From Micrococcales bacterium (lineage in GTDB: Bacteria; Actinomycetota; Actinomycetes; S36-B12; UBA10799), in assembly GCA_016719135.1 (NCBI GenBank), contig JADKAV010000017.1, forward strand, positions 1 through 43,836: a stretch of DNA of 43,836 nt, read 5' to 3'. The notes under the pieces are model-generated. The model saw only the letters and a program-made list of their open reading frames with translations, was not told where the DNA came from and did not search any database. Every line of letters begins with the position of its first letter. The first letter of the stretch is position 1. A program made the translations under genes and the position numbers. Of the stretch, positions 27,899-35,473 are shown one piece after another.

Positions 27899-28014
27899 GC
27901 CGTTGGAGTTAGGTACATCGGTTGGAGATAGGTACAGAGGTTGGAGTTGCACAGCCCGCGGTTCTCCAACGGATGTGCACTTGTCCAACGCCTGTACACA
28001 ACTCCAACGGCTGT
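27899..28014. repeat. R1 copy d: hairpin repeat
   Basis: Second full copy 188 bp after copy c, same orientation and layout, with 15 of 17 matches between the outer arms (27900-27916 and 27994-28010). Copies c and d fill most of the 408-bp gap before the DUF2505 gene, in which I see no gene. Confidence 0.9.
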
Positions 28015-28092
28015 CGGCGTCAGGCCGGCTGTCCGGACCAGAATCCGGGCGCGTCGAGACCAATCCCTTCGCCGTACGGCAGGATCGTGCCT

Positions 28093-28593
28093 ATGGCTAC
28101 ACGCATCGATGAGGTCCAGTCCTACGACGCTGACCCTGACACCGTCTTCGCAATGCTGGCCGACGAGGAGTTCATCGTCCACAAGAGCACGCAGAGCGGG
28201 TCGCTCGACGTCACGGCCGAGGTCGAGGAAGTCGGTGACCGCACCCGGATCCGCAACAAGCGGGTCATGCCCGCGAAGGTTCCCGGTTTCGTGAAGCGCT
28301 TCCTCGGCGACACCATTCCGATGGACGAGACACAGACCTGGGCCGCAGCCGACGGTCAAGGAGCGCGGGACGCAGAGTTCTCGGTGGACTTCGACGGTCA
28401 GCCCATCGGGTTCTCCGGCACGATTTCGCTGCGACCCGAGGGTGCCGGCACAGCCGTTGAGACCAAGGGCACGATCAAGTGCACAGTGCCGTTCGTCGGC
28501 GGACGCATCGAGAAGTTCGCCGCCGAATGGATCAGCAAGTACTTGAACAAGGAGCAGCGCGTAGGTGCCCAGTGGCTCGAGGATCACGCCTGA
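28093..28593 (+). CDS. DUF2505 family protein (START/SRPBCC-like)
   Basis: 166-aa protein of the DUF2505 family, common in Actinobacteria and predicted to adopt a SRPBCC/START ligand-binding fold. The start ATRIDEVQSYDADPDTVFAML resembles polyketide-cyclase-like proteins, and the C-terminal helix carries IEKFAAEWISKYLNKEQR. The ligand is unknown. ATG 28093 has AGGA 8 nt upstream. Its 3' end overlaps convergent zapE by 10 bp. Confidence 0.85.
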   Translation: MATRIDEVQSYDADPDTVFAMLADEEFIVHKSTQSGSLDVTAEVEEVGDRTRIRNKRVMPAKVPGFVKRFLGDTIPMDETQTWAAADGQGARDAEFSVDFDGQPIGFSGTISLRPEGAGTAVETKGTIKCTVPFVGGRIEKFAAEWISKYLNKEQRVGAQWLEDHA

Positions 28594-29594
28594 TCGTTGG
28601 CGAGGTCTGCCAAGGCTGCCAGACGAGACAGCGCCCGGAAGTACTTCTTCCGGTAGCCGCCCTTGAGCATCTCAGGGGCGAAGATCTGGCCCACGGATTC
28701 CCCGGACGCCGCAACCGGCACGTCCTGGTCGTATAGGCGGTCGATCAGCACGACAAGTCGCAGGGCCACGTCCTGCGCGGTGAGCTGATGGACCCCGGTC
28801 AAGCCGACCAGCGGGATACCGGCGACGAGCTTCGAGTACTTCGAAGGATGGATCGTCGCCAGATGCCGGCATACGCGGTCGAAGTCGTCGAGGGTCGCGC
28901 CCGGTCGGGCCTGTACCGCCCGGACGACCGCGTCTTCGCTCCACGGCTGCGGTGCAACGGGGACGCCGCGGTGGCGATAGTCCACACCGTCGATGCGGAT
29001 CACGTCGAAGTGCGCCGACAGGCCCTGGATCTCGCGAAGGAAGTCGTCAGCCGCGAACCGTCCCTCTCCAAGCGCATCGGGCAGCGTGTTTGAGGTCGCG
29101 GCCAGCCGCACTCCCCTCTCCGTGAGGGCCATCAGCAGCGAACTCATCAACACCGTGTCGCCGGGGTCGTCCAATTCGAACTCATCGATGCACACCAGTG
29201 TCCGGTCCGACAGGGCCTCGACGGTTCCGTTGAAACCGAGCGCACCGACCAGGTGGGTGTACTCCACGAACGTGCCGTAGGCCTTCGGAGTCTCGGCCAG
29301 GTGCCACACCGACGCCAGCAGGTGCGTCTTGCCGACGCCGAAACCACCGTCGAAGTAGATACCCGGCCGAAATTCGGCCGGTGCCGCCTTACGCAACCAC
29401 CGACGCCGTTGCGGAGCAACACCGGCGGCGAGGAACGCCCGTGCGCTCGCCACCGCGGCGCCCTGCCCCGGATAGTTCGGATCCGGAACGTAGGAATCCA
29501 GGCTCACCGACCCGAAATGCGGCGGCGGGACAAGATCCGCGACGAGTTCGCCTGCAACCACCTCGGGATGACGGTCGGACAGGCTGGGTGGCAC
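28584..29594 (-). CDS. zapE: AFG1/ZapE-like ATPase
   Basis: 336-aa AAA-type ATPase. Walker A GGFGVGKTH lies in IYFDGGFGVGKTHLLASVWH, Walker B in LVCIDEFELDDPGDT, and an ATSNTLPDALGEGRF sensor region follows. These are the landmarks of the ZapE (bacterial) / AFG1 (mitochondrial) family, linked in E. coli to Z-ring constriction. GTG 29594 has TAGATT 6 nt upstream. It is divergent from the RibD-like gene. Confidence 0.9.
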   Translation of the reverse strand: MPPSLSDRHPEVVAGELVADLVPPPHFGSVSLDSYVPDPNYPGQGAAVASARAFLAAGVAPQRRRWLRKAAPAEFRPGIYFDGGFGVGKTHLLASVWHLAETPKAYGTFVEYTHLVGALGFNGTVEALSDRTLVCIDEFELDDPGDTVLMSSLLMALTERGVRLAATSNTLPDALGEGRFAADDFLREIQGLSAHFDVIRIDGVDYRHRGVPVAPQPWSEDAVVRAVQARPGATLDDFDRVCRHLATIHPSKYSKLVAGIPLVGLTGVHQLTAQDVALRLVVLIDRLYDQDVPVAASGESVGQIFAPEMLKGGYRKKYFRALSRLAALADLANDQA

Positions 29595-29600
29595 GCAAGG

Positions 29601-29658
29601 AATCTACCGGGGCACCGGACCGGTCGACGCGCTTGGCCCACCGTGCAAGTGTTCAGAT
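29601..29658. promoter_or_regulatory. Divergent leaderless promoters, zapE and ribD-like operon
   Basis: TAGATT (minus strand, 29606-29601) lies 6 nt before the zapE GTG. TCAGAT (plus strand, 29653-29658) lies 6 nt before ATG 29665. The 70-bp gap therefore carries two back-to-back candidate promoters. Confidence 0.45.
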
Positions 29659-29664
29659 AGGCGA

Positions 29665-30228
29665 ATGGACGACGAGGAACTCTGGCAGGCGTACGCATGG
29701 CCGAGCCGCTGCCTGCGGGTCAATTTCGTGATCAGTCTCGACGGCCACATTCAGGGTCCCGACGGCTTGTCGGGCACCTTGAGCGGACCGCACGACCGAC
29801 GGCTGTTCCACATGCTGCGGGCAGGGTGTGACGCGATCATGGTCGGAGCGGGTACTGCTCGCACCGAGACGTACAAATCGGTGGCGATCAGGTCCCCGTG
29901 GGAGCAGTTCCGCGAGCAATCAGGACCCCCGACCCTCATCCTGGTGTCCGCCAGCGGCAACGTGCCGGAGATCGAGGGTGCGATCGTCAGCGACGGGTCC
30001 GACCTCACAGACCTGCGCGAGCGCTACCCGAAGATCTTGTGTGAAGGCGGCCCGCGTCTGTTCAGCACGCTCTTGGAAGAGGGCCTCGTCGACGAGCTGG
30101 CGCTGAGCATCTCGGCTGGGATCGGCGGCTTCGGCAGCCTTGTCCTAGACGGCGTTTCGGCGCAGACTCGGCCCAAGCACACGCACGTGAACGACGAAGG
30201 CCTCTTCACACTCTGGGACGTCACATGA
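29665..30228 (+). CDS. RibD C-terminal-domain / pyrimidine reductase family protein
   Basis: 187-aa protein with the dihydrofolate-reductase-like fold of the RibD C-terminal domain. Landmarks are RVNFVISLDGHIQGPDGLSG, the nucleotide-binding AIMVGAGTARTE and ILCEGGPRLFSTLLEEGLVDE. It lacks the deaminase half of RibD, so it is unlikely to be the riboflavin enzyme by itself; similar stand-alone reductases have mostly unknown substrates. The stop overlaps the ligase ATG (ATGA), placing it first in an operon with DNA repair genes. Confidence 0.85.
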   Translation: MDDEELWQAYAWPSRCLRVNFVISLDGHIQGPDGLSGTLSGPHDRRLFHMLRAGCDAIMVGAGTARTETYKSVAIRSPWEQFREQSGPPTLILVSASGNVPEIEGAIVSDGSDLTDLRERYPKILCEGGPRLFSTLLEEGLVDELALSISAGIGGFGSLVLDGVSAQTRPKHTHVNDEGLFTLWDVT

Positions 30229-31285
30229 TCAAGCCCATGCTCGCCAAGGCAGTCGGCGACCAGGTGCCCACCACACCGGGCTTGCTGTACGAGCCGAAGT
30301 GGGACGGCTTCCGCTGCTTGGTGTTCCGCGATGAGCAGGTCATCTTGCAGAGCCGCAAGGAGGAGGACTTCTCCTACCTGTTCCCCGAAGTCGTCGCTGC
30401 CTGCCATAACCTGCCCGCCGGTACGACGCTCGACGGAGAACTCGTCATCGTCGGCGACAGCGGCCTGGAGTTCGACCTTCTGAGCAACCGCATCAGACCC
30501 CGCTCGGAGGCCGGTGGCTGGAAGATTCAAGAACTCTCCCAAGCCACCCCGGCGCAGTACGTCGCTTTCGACGTCCTGCGGTGGCAGGGCGAGGACGTGA
30601 GCCAGCGGCCTTTCGCCGAACGACGCCAAATCCTGGAGGGAATCGACCTGCCGTCCGGCGTGCACCTCACCCCCATCACTGACGACCCAGCGGTCGCTCA
30701 GGAGTGGTTCGACCTCTTCGAGGGTGCCGGGCTCGACGGGGTCGTGTGCAAGTCGACGGACCAGCCCTACTCCCCGGAAAACGGACGATGCTCAAGGTCA
30801 AGCATGTGCGCACCGCCGACGTCGTGGTTGCCGGCTGGCGACCGTACAAGAATGCGGCCCCCGACGGATCGCCGATGCTCGGAGCCCTGCTGCTCGGTCT
30901 GTACGACGAGGAGGGAACCTTGCACAACGTCGGCGCGGCCGGTGCGTTCAGCAGGGAGAACCGGATCGCTCTGGCCAAGGAACTAGCCGCCCTCGAGATC
31001 GGCCCAGACGACGATCACCCGTGGAAATGGGGGGCTTCCGAGGGCCAAAGGGTGCCTGGCATGCAATCGCGCTGGACGGGCAAGAAGGATCTGGGATTCC
31101 ATCCGTTACGACCGATCCTGGTGGCTGAGGTGAAATACGACCACATGCAAGGTGACAGGTTCCGGCATGTCGCGTCGTTCGTGCGCTGGCGGCCCGACCG
31201 TGAGCCGAGCAGCTGCACGTACGAACAACTTGAACGACCGGTGCGTTTCGACGTCGCTTCGGTGCTGCAAGGCGAGGTGGGTTGA
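30225..31285 (+). pseudogene. ligC: LigC-like ATP-dependent DNA ligase, split by a 1-nt frameshift
   Basis: ATP-dependent DNA ligase of the short LigC/LigD-ligase type. The adenylation motif KxDG occurs in YEPKWDGFRC, motif III is within QYVAFDVLRW, and motif IV-V regions are GLDGVVCKS and LKVKHVRTADVVVAGWR; the C-terminal OB fold reads ILVAEVKYDHM. The frame breaks near 30773-30782: a C missing from the CCCC run separates DQPYSP from GKRTMLKVK. The restored length is about 353 aa, similar to mycobacterial LigC. It overlaps both neighbours (ATGA upstream, TGATG downstream), so it belongs to one operon with the polymerase. Confidence 0.87.
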
Positions 31286-32310
31286 TGGCCGACGAGACGC
31301 ACATCGAAGTGGGCGGGCGGGCGGTGCGTGTGTCCCATCCCGACAAGATCTACTTCCCCGAGCCCGGCTACACGAAGCTCGATGTGGTTTCCTACTACGC
31401 GGCAGTCTCCGAGTTCATGCTGCCGTATATTCTGAACCGCCCCACAGCGCTTGAGCGATGGCCCGACGGGGTGCTCCCCGGGGTGAAGATGGCGCAAAGG
31501 GGTCGCCGGGTCGGCCCAGGTGAGGCGTTCTACCAGAAGCGCATTCCCTCGCATGCCCCCGACTGGGTCCACAGCGCCCAGATCGCGTTCCCGTCCGGGC
31601 GAACGGCTGACGAGATCACGCCCACAGAGCCGGCGGTCATCGCATGGTGCGCCAACCTCGGCACGATCGTGTTCCATCCCTGGGCGGTGACCGCGCCCGA
31701 CGTGGACCACCCTGATGAACTGCGCCTGGATCTAGACCCGCAACCCGGGACGGACTTCGATGACGCGGTGGCGGCGTCCGCGATCTTGCGCGAGATCCTT
31801 GACGAACTCGGAATGCAAGGCTGGCCAAAGACGTCCGGCGGCCGCGGGCTCCACGTCTTCGTCCCGATCGAACCGCGTTGGGACTTCATCGACGTGCGTC
31901 ATGCCGCCATCGGGATCGGCCGCGAGATGGCCCGCCGCGCCCCGGACCTTGTCACCGTTGAATGGTGGAAGGAGAACCGCGGCGAACGGATCTTCCTCGA
32001 CTACAACCAGAACGCCCGCGACCGCACGATCGCCAGTGCCTTCTCCGTACGCCCGCGCCCGAACGCCCCGGTGTCCACTCCCCTGACGTGGGAGGAGGTG
32101 GGCCACACCCAACCCGGCGACTGGACCATCGCCACGGTGCCGGACCGCGTGGCGAGCGTGGGCGACGTGCATGCCGATCGGTGGGGGCAGGAGTTCGACC
32201 TGCAGCCAGCCCTCGACCTGTACGACGGCGACGAGATGCCCTATCCCCCGGACTATCCGAAGATGCCCGGCGAACCGAAACGGGTACAGCCGAGCCGGGC
32301 GCGGGGCTGA
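31285..32310 (+). CDS. LigD-type primase-polymerase (PrimPolC-like)
   Basis: 341-aa archaeo-eukaryotic-primase-like polymerase that fills short gaps with nucleotides. Landmarks are HPDKIYFPEPGYTK, the metal-binding DLDP in LRLDLDPQPGTDFDD, SGGRGLHVFVPI and the third acidic region IFLDYNQNARDRTIASAFSVR. It is separate from the ligase, as in the mycobacterial LigC/Prim-PolC pair implicated in base excision repair, rather than fused as in LigD. ATG 31285 overlaps the ligase stop; a TTG at 31282 is less likely. The last 15 codons (PKMPGEPKRVQPSR) match the 3' half of repeat family R2. No Ku gene is seen. Confidence 0.9.
   Translation: MADETHIEVGGRAVRVSHPDKIYFPEPGYTKLDVVSYYAAVSEFMLPYILNRPTALERWPDGVLPGVKMAQRGRRVGPGEAFYQKRIPSHAPDWVHSAQIAFPSGRTADEITPTEPAVIAWCANLGTIVFHPWAVTAPDVDHPDELRLDLDPQPGTDFDDAVAASAILREILDELGMQGWPKTSGGRGLHVFVPIEPRWDFIDVRHAAIGIGREMARRAPDLVTVEWWKENRGERIFLDYNQNARDRTIASAFSVRPRPNAPVSTPLTWEEVGHTQPGDWTIATVPDRVASVGDVHADRWGQEFDLQPALDLYDGDEMPYPPDYPKMPGEPKRVQPSRARG
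32262..32310 (+). repeat. R2 3'-half match inside the polymerase gene
   Basis: CCGAAGATGCCCGGCGAACC and the following ACGGGTACAGCCGAGCCGGG are shared, with few changes, with the right half of the intergenic R2 copies at 34331-34374 and 39935-39960. Here the sequence is coding (C-terminus of the polymerase). Confidence 0.7.
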
Positions 32311-32329
32311 CTGACCGCAGACTGGGTCG

Positions 32330-32608
32330 TCAGTCGGTGCGGTAGATGTCCGAACGTGGACCCACCGCCAGAACGGTGACTGTCATGTCCGCATCGTTGA
32401 TTCGATACAGCACGCGATACGTGCCTCGTCGGGCGCTGTGCCTGCCTTGCAGGGGCGGCATCAGCTCCTTGCCAACGCGGTGAGGGTTTTCCAACAGGGG
32501 CCCGCTGATGAATTCGTGCGCCGCGAACGCGATGGACTCAGGCAACCTCTCTGCGAGTTGTCTGCGAGCCGTGGATGTGATGAGTAGTTGGTAGGGACGC
32601 GCCGTCAC
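32330..32608 (-). CDS. RelE/ParE-family toxin
   Basis: 92-aa toxin of the RelE/ParE superfamily: YQLLITSTARRQLAERLP at the N-terminus, a basic strand RRGTYRVLYRIND and a C-terminal VGPRSDIYR. RelE members cleave ribosome-bound mRNA. GTG start 32608 overlaps the antitoxin TGA (GTGA), giving coupling. It is convergent with the polymerase gene, 19 bp apart. Confidence 0.87.
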   Translation of the reverse strand: MTARPYQLLITSTARRQLAERLPESIAFAAHEFISGPLLENPHRVGKELMPPLQGRHSARRGTYRVLYRINDADMTVTVLAVGPRSDIYRTD

Positions 32609-32892
32609 GCGCGCGTCCTGCGCTGTTTCATGGCCTTCTCCAACTCCTCTGCGGATTCGAGTCGGCCACCGTCGAGGTCAGATTCGGACGAGACCAGCTG
32701 GGCAATCAGGTCGTGATCGGCGAGAACCGCGATCGTTTCCTCCAAACGGTGCAGATCATCCGGCGCCAGCAGAACCGCCGACGGGTGACCGTGCACGGTT
32801 ACGATCACTCTGTCGTGTTGGCTGCTCACTCTGCTGATCAGTTCCGACAGGTGAGCCTTCACTTCTGCGAGGGGCAAGCTGGTCATAGTCAT
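32605..32892 (-). CDS. Phd/YefM-family antitoxin
   Basis: 95-aa antitoxin: SLPLAEVKAHLSELISRV, then VIVTVHGHPSAVLLAPDDL, the Phd/YefM DNA-binding fold, and a charged C-terminal toxin-binding tail (ESAEELEKAMKQRR). ATG 32892 is preferred, with a second ATG at 32886. It precedes and overlaps the RelE toxin gene. The palindrome over its start suggests autoregulation. Confidence 0.87.
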   Translation of the reverse strand: MTMTSLPLAEVKAHLSELISRVSSQHDRVIVTVHGHPSAVLLAPDDLHRLEETIAVLADHDLIAQLVSSESDLDGGRLESAEELEKAMKQRRTRA

Positions 32893-32904
32893 AAGTATGA
32901 CCAG
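32879..32904 (-). promoter_or_regulatory. Palindromic operator over the YefM-like start codon
   Basis: Perfect 9-bp inverted repeat CTGGTCATA (32879-32887) and TATGACCAG (32896-32904) with an 8-nt spacer, spanning the antitoxin start codon. It is likely the binding site of the antitoxin or the TA complex. Confidence 0.6.
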
Positions 32905-33380
32905 TTTTTAGCCGGCCCACAATAGGGCGACTCGAATATCGGGCGGACAGTCGCCGCAATACCTGGTGTCGAGCGGATTTGGGAGGTTGCCGCGCCGGCC
33001 AACGAACCACTCAACGCCGTGGACACATTCGTATCAGTTCGGGGATGACCCCTAGGCGTTCATCACCTAACGGAAGTTGGGTGATCCACCGCGCCCGGCC
33101 AACGGCCCCGACCAGGCAGCGGCCCAACAAGCTCGCCAGGATTCGCCGGAATATCTTGTCGCACAGCGCAAACTCGCCGGGATATCTGTGGTTGCGGGTT
33201 TCTGCGCGGCGAGACTAGTGGCCCAACAGGGTGAGTCGAGGCTGTGGGCTGGACGCCAGATGCTGTCGCGGCTGGGTGATGTGCCGGTGATCGGGTCCAC
33301 CATGGTGGTGTAGCCGGCGAGGGGTGGGTCGGCACCCGGCGGTCGGATGCCCGGCACCTCACCTCGGTGGGGGGTGTGTC
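32893..33380. other. Intergenic region RelE/Phd - RCC1-like gene
   Basis: 488 bp without a supported gene. It holds the operator of the TA module at its left end and an R2 left-arm pair at 33141-33196. The rest is GC-rich and unassigned. Confidence 0.5.
33141..33196 (+). repeat. R2 copy a (left arm, twice)
   Basis: ATTCGCCGGAATATCTTGTC (from 33141) followed by a second, diverged left arm CTCGCCGGGATATCTGTGG (from 33173). The right half of R2 is absent, so this copy looks truncated or rearranged. Confidence 0.7.
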
Positions 33381-34221
33381 ATGTTCCAGACCAAGACTCC
33401 GGTGGCGGTGTTGGCCGGGATGGCGGTGGCCGGGTCGATTCTGCTGGCGCCGGTGGTGGTTGCCGCACCAACCGGGGGCGTCGCCGTGACCTGGGGCGCG
33501 AACGGCTGGGGGCAGCTTGGTGACAACAGCACCACCTACTCGAAGGTGCCGGTGGTGGTGGACAGGTCCGGGGTGCTGGCGGGTAAGACGGTCACCGCGA
33601 TCAGCGCCGGGGACCGGCGCACGTGTGCGGTGGCCGCCCGTAGGGCCTACTGCTGGGGCGGGAACGACCTAAGGGAGTTGGGACTCACTGTGTCGGTTGT
33701 GCCGGTCGCGGTGGACGCCTCCGGGGTGCTGGCCGGCAAGACGGTCACCGCGATCACCGCCGGCGACTATTACACCTGTGCGGTGGCCGATGGCCAAACT
33801 TTCTGCTGGGGCCGCAACAAGCAACAACGGCGAGATGAGGTCGAGGGTGCCGGTAGCGGTGAACACCGCCGGGCCGCTGCACCATACATTGGTCACCGCG
33901 ATCGCCGCAGGCGGCGGCCACACGGCAGCCATCGCAGTGCCGATGACTTCGGTTCCGAAGCCGCCCACCGCGACAACTGGTATCAAGGCGGCGGTCAAGA
34001 AACGTCCGGTGAAGATCACCTGGAAACCGGTGACCGCCGCGACGTCCTACCGGGTGCGGATCTCCAAACCGGGCGGGAAGAAATCCAAGCCCTGGAAGAC
34101 CACCAGCACCCGGGTGTTCAAAACCAAAGCCCGCAAAGGCAAGAAATACCGCTTCCAAGTCGCCGCAGTCGGAGTCGGTGGACGCGGACCGGCCACCACC
34201 AAACGGTTCAAAGCCAAGTAG
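33381..34221 (+). pseudogene. Secreted RCC1-repeat protein, frameshifted and shortened
   Basis: A signal peptide (FQTKTPVAVLAGMAVAGSIL, cleavage near VVAAP) is followed by RCC1-like beta-propeller repeats: VTWGANGWGQLGDNST, then two units containing SGVLAGKTVTAI and CAVA...CWG with a 156-nt period (about 33568-33664 and 33720-33820). At about 33818-33828 the frame shifts; the next frame continues with NNGEM, VPVAVNTAGP and VTAIAAGGGHTAAIA. A fibronectin-III-like tail follows (VKITWKPVTAATSYRVRIS ... KYRFQVAAVGVGGRG). A full propeller needs about seven repeats and only about 2.5 remain, suggesting internal deletion. The function is unknown. Confidence 0.75.
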
Positions 34222-34620
34222 TCGACTGAGGCTGATCCGGGGTCACCGCCGGGCGCGGATTCGCCGGAATATCTTGTCCACAGCGCACCCCTCTCCCCCT
34301 CGTGACGCACACCGTCAGCCCGTAGGCATTCCGAAGATGCCTGGCGAACCGAAACGGGTGCAGCCGAGCCGGAACACGGATCTGACCAGGGAAATGCGGA
34401 GAAGGGCGGCGGGTCGGGCTGACCCACGGCGCAAGTTCCCCGGAATACCTCGCTTACGCCTGATGCCCTTGGAGGTCTCCCTCAGGTCGGTCTTCTCACC
34501 GCCTCAAACGTCCTCTGAGCAAGATGAGTGATCCCCTGAGACGTGGAGCCACTCGCCGCCGACAAGATGCCGGAATTAGATGATTCTCACGTCAGGACTG
34601 GAGTAGGAACACCGCCCTGC
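34222..34620. other. Intergenic region RCC1-like - DUF5615/DUF433
   Basis: 399 bp without a supported gene; it contains the best-preserved R2 copy (34257-34374) and a fragment of another left arm (34438-34457). Confidence 0.55.
34257..34374 (+). repeat. R2 copy b (type copy)
   Basis: 118-bp imperfect palindrome. The outer stem is TTCGCC (34260-34265) with GGCGAA (34343-34348), extended inward by ATCTT (34271-34275) with AAGAT (34334-34338). The inner hairpin is TGACG (34303-34307) with CGTCA (34313-34317). The right end reads CCGAAGATGCCTGGCGAACC then CAGCCGAGCCGG. Confidence 0.85.
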
Positions 34621-34983
34621 CTACTCTTCGATGAAGGGGAGTACCCGCACCCGCTGTCGACCCGGCTCCAGCGTGATCAAGGCTCCTGATTCAAGCTCGC
34701 TGGCCATCTGCGAGACGGTTGCGATCAGCAGCGGTGCAAATACCTCAGGCCGCAGATCGCCACCGCGAAGTTGGACGACGCTCGGGCCGGCGGCGCCCGA
34801 TGAGGCCAGCATGGAGCCAAAGTCCGCTCATTGGTCCGAACGACAGCGTCCCGTTTTCTGGCAGTCCGCATAATCACCACGTCCGCAGCCGTTGCCTCGC
34901 CGACTTCCGACCAATGCTCGGCATCCATCTCGGCGTCGCGCGGCCCACCGTGGAGAAAGGTTCAGGTCAACGATGAACCTCAT
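34621..34983 (-). pseudogene. DUF5615 PIN-like toxin, broken by multiple frameshifts
   Basis: Pieces of a DUF5615 (Mut7-C-like PIN) toxin are read in three frames in the right order: MRFIVDLNLSPRWA from ATG 34983, then DAEHWSEVGEATAADVVIM and VVRTNE, then SMLASSGAAGPSVVQLRGGDLRPE to VLPFIEE. At least two frameshifts separate them (about 34930-34940 and 34820-34832). The ATG overlaps the DUF433 stop as ATGA, the usual DUF433-DUF5615 operon layout. With several lesions in 120 codons this looks like real decay rather than a single sequencing error. Confidence 0.75.
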
Positions 34984-35210
34984 GCCGTTTCGAGCTCGAT
35001 CTCCCGCTCCTCGGCGAGCCAGGCAGCGTACCGCAGTGCCTGAAGAACGTCTTCACGTTCGAGGTAGGGGTAGTCGGCTAGCAGATCCTCAATTGTCACT
35101 CCCGAACCGATCTGTCCCACGATCATGCCCACCGTCACTCTCATCCCCCGGATGCACGGACGCCCGCCCATGACCGCAGGATCACGGGTGATCCGATCCA
35201 ACGTCGCCAT
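34980..35210 (-). CDS. DUF433 antitoxin
   Basis: 76-aa DUF433 protein (VapB45-like HTH antitoxin). TRDPAVMGGRPCIRGMRVTV and IEDLLADYPYLEREDVLQALRYAA are the family signature, with the helix-turn-helix in the second half. ATG 35210 has a GGGAGG Shine-Dalgarno. The gene is intact although its partner toxin is broken, which would leave an orphan antitoxin. Confidence 0.88.
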   Translation of the reverse strand: MATLDRITRDPAVMGGRPCIRGMRVTVGMIVGQIGSGVTIEDLLADYPYLEREDVLQALRYAAWLAEEREIELETA

Positions 35211-35473
35211 GTGAGCCTCCCTTGGGTTCAGCGACACAAGTCTACGGCCACGTGCAATTCCAGGCCTGCGAGATCGATCGGTGAACCTCGTCCGCATTGG
35301 TCGGGAATCGCTGCGGTCACCAATCTGTCAAACAGCGCTTCAGCGTCGAGATCTCCGCCGACCGCTCCTGTCTGCGACACCACGCCGAACACGACCCGTT
35401 GTTACACCACGTCCTTGGACTCGCCTGGCGGTAGCGCGAAACTAGACCCGCCCCAACGCACACCCCGTCAGGC

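Noticed and set aside
34178..34531. Open frame containing GEPKRVQPSR after the RCC1-like gene
   Set aside because: It is a translation of R2 copy b, with no domain or start signal; the peptide match reflects the shared repeat with the polymerase gene.
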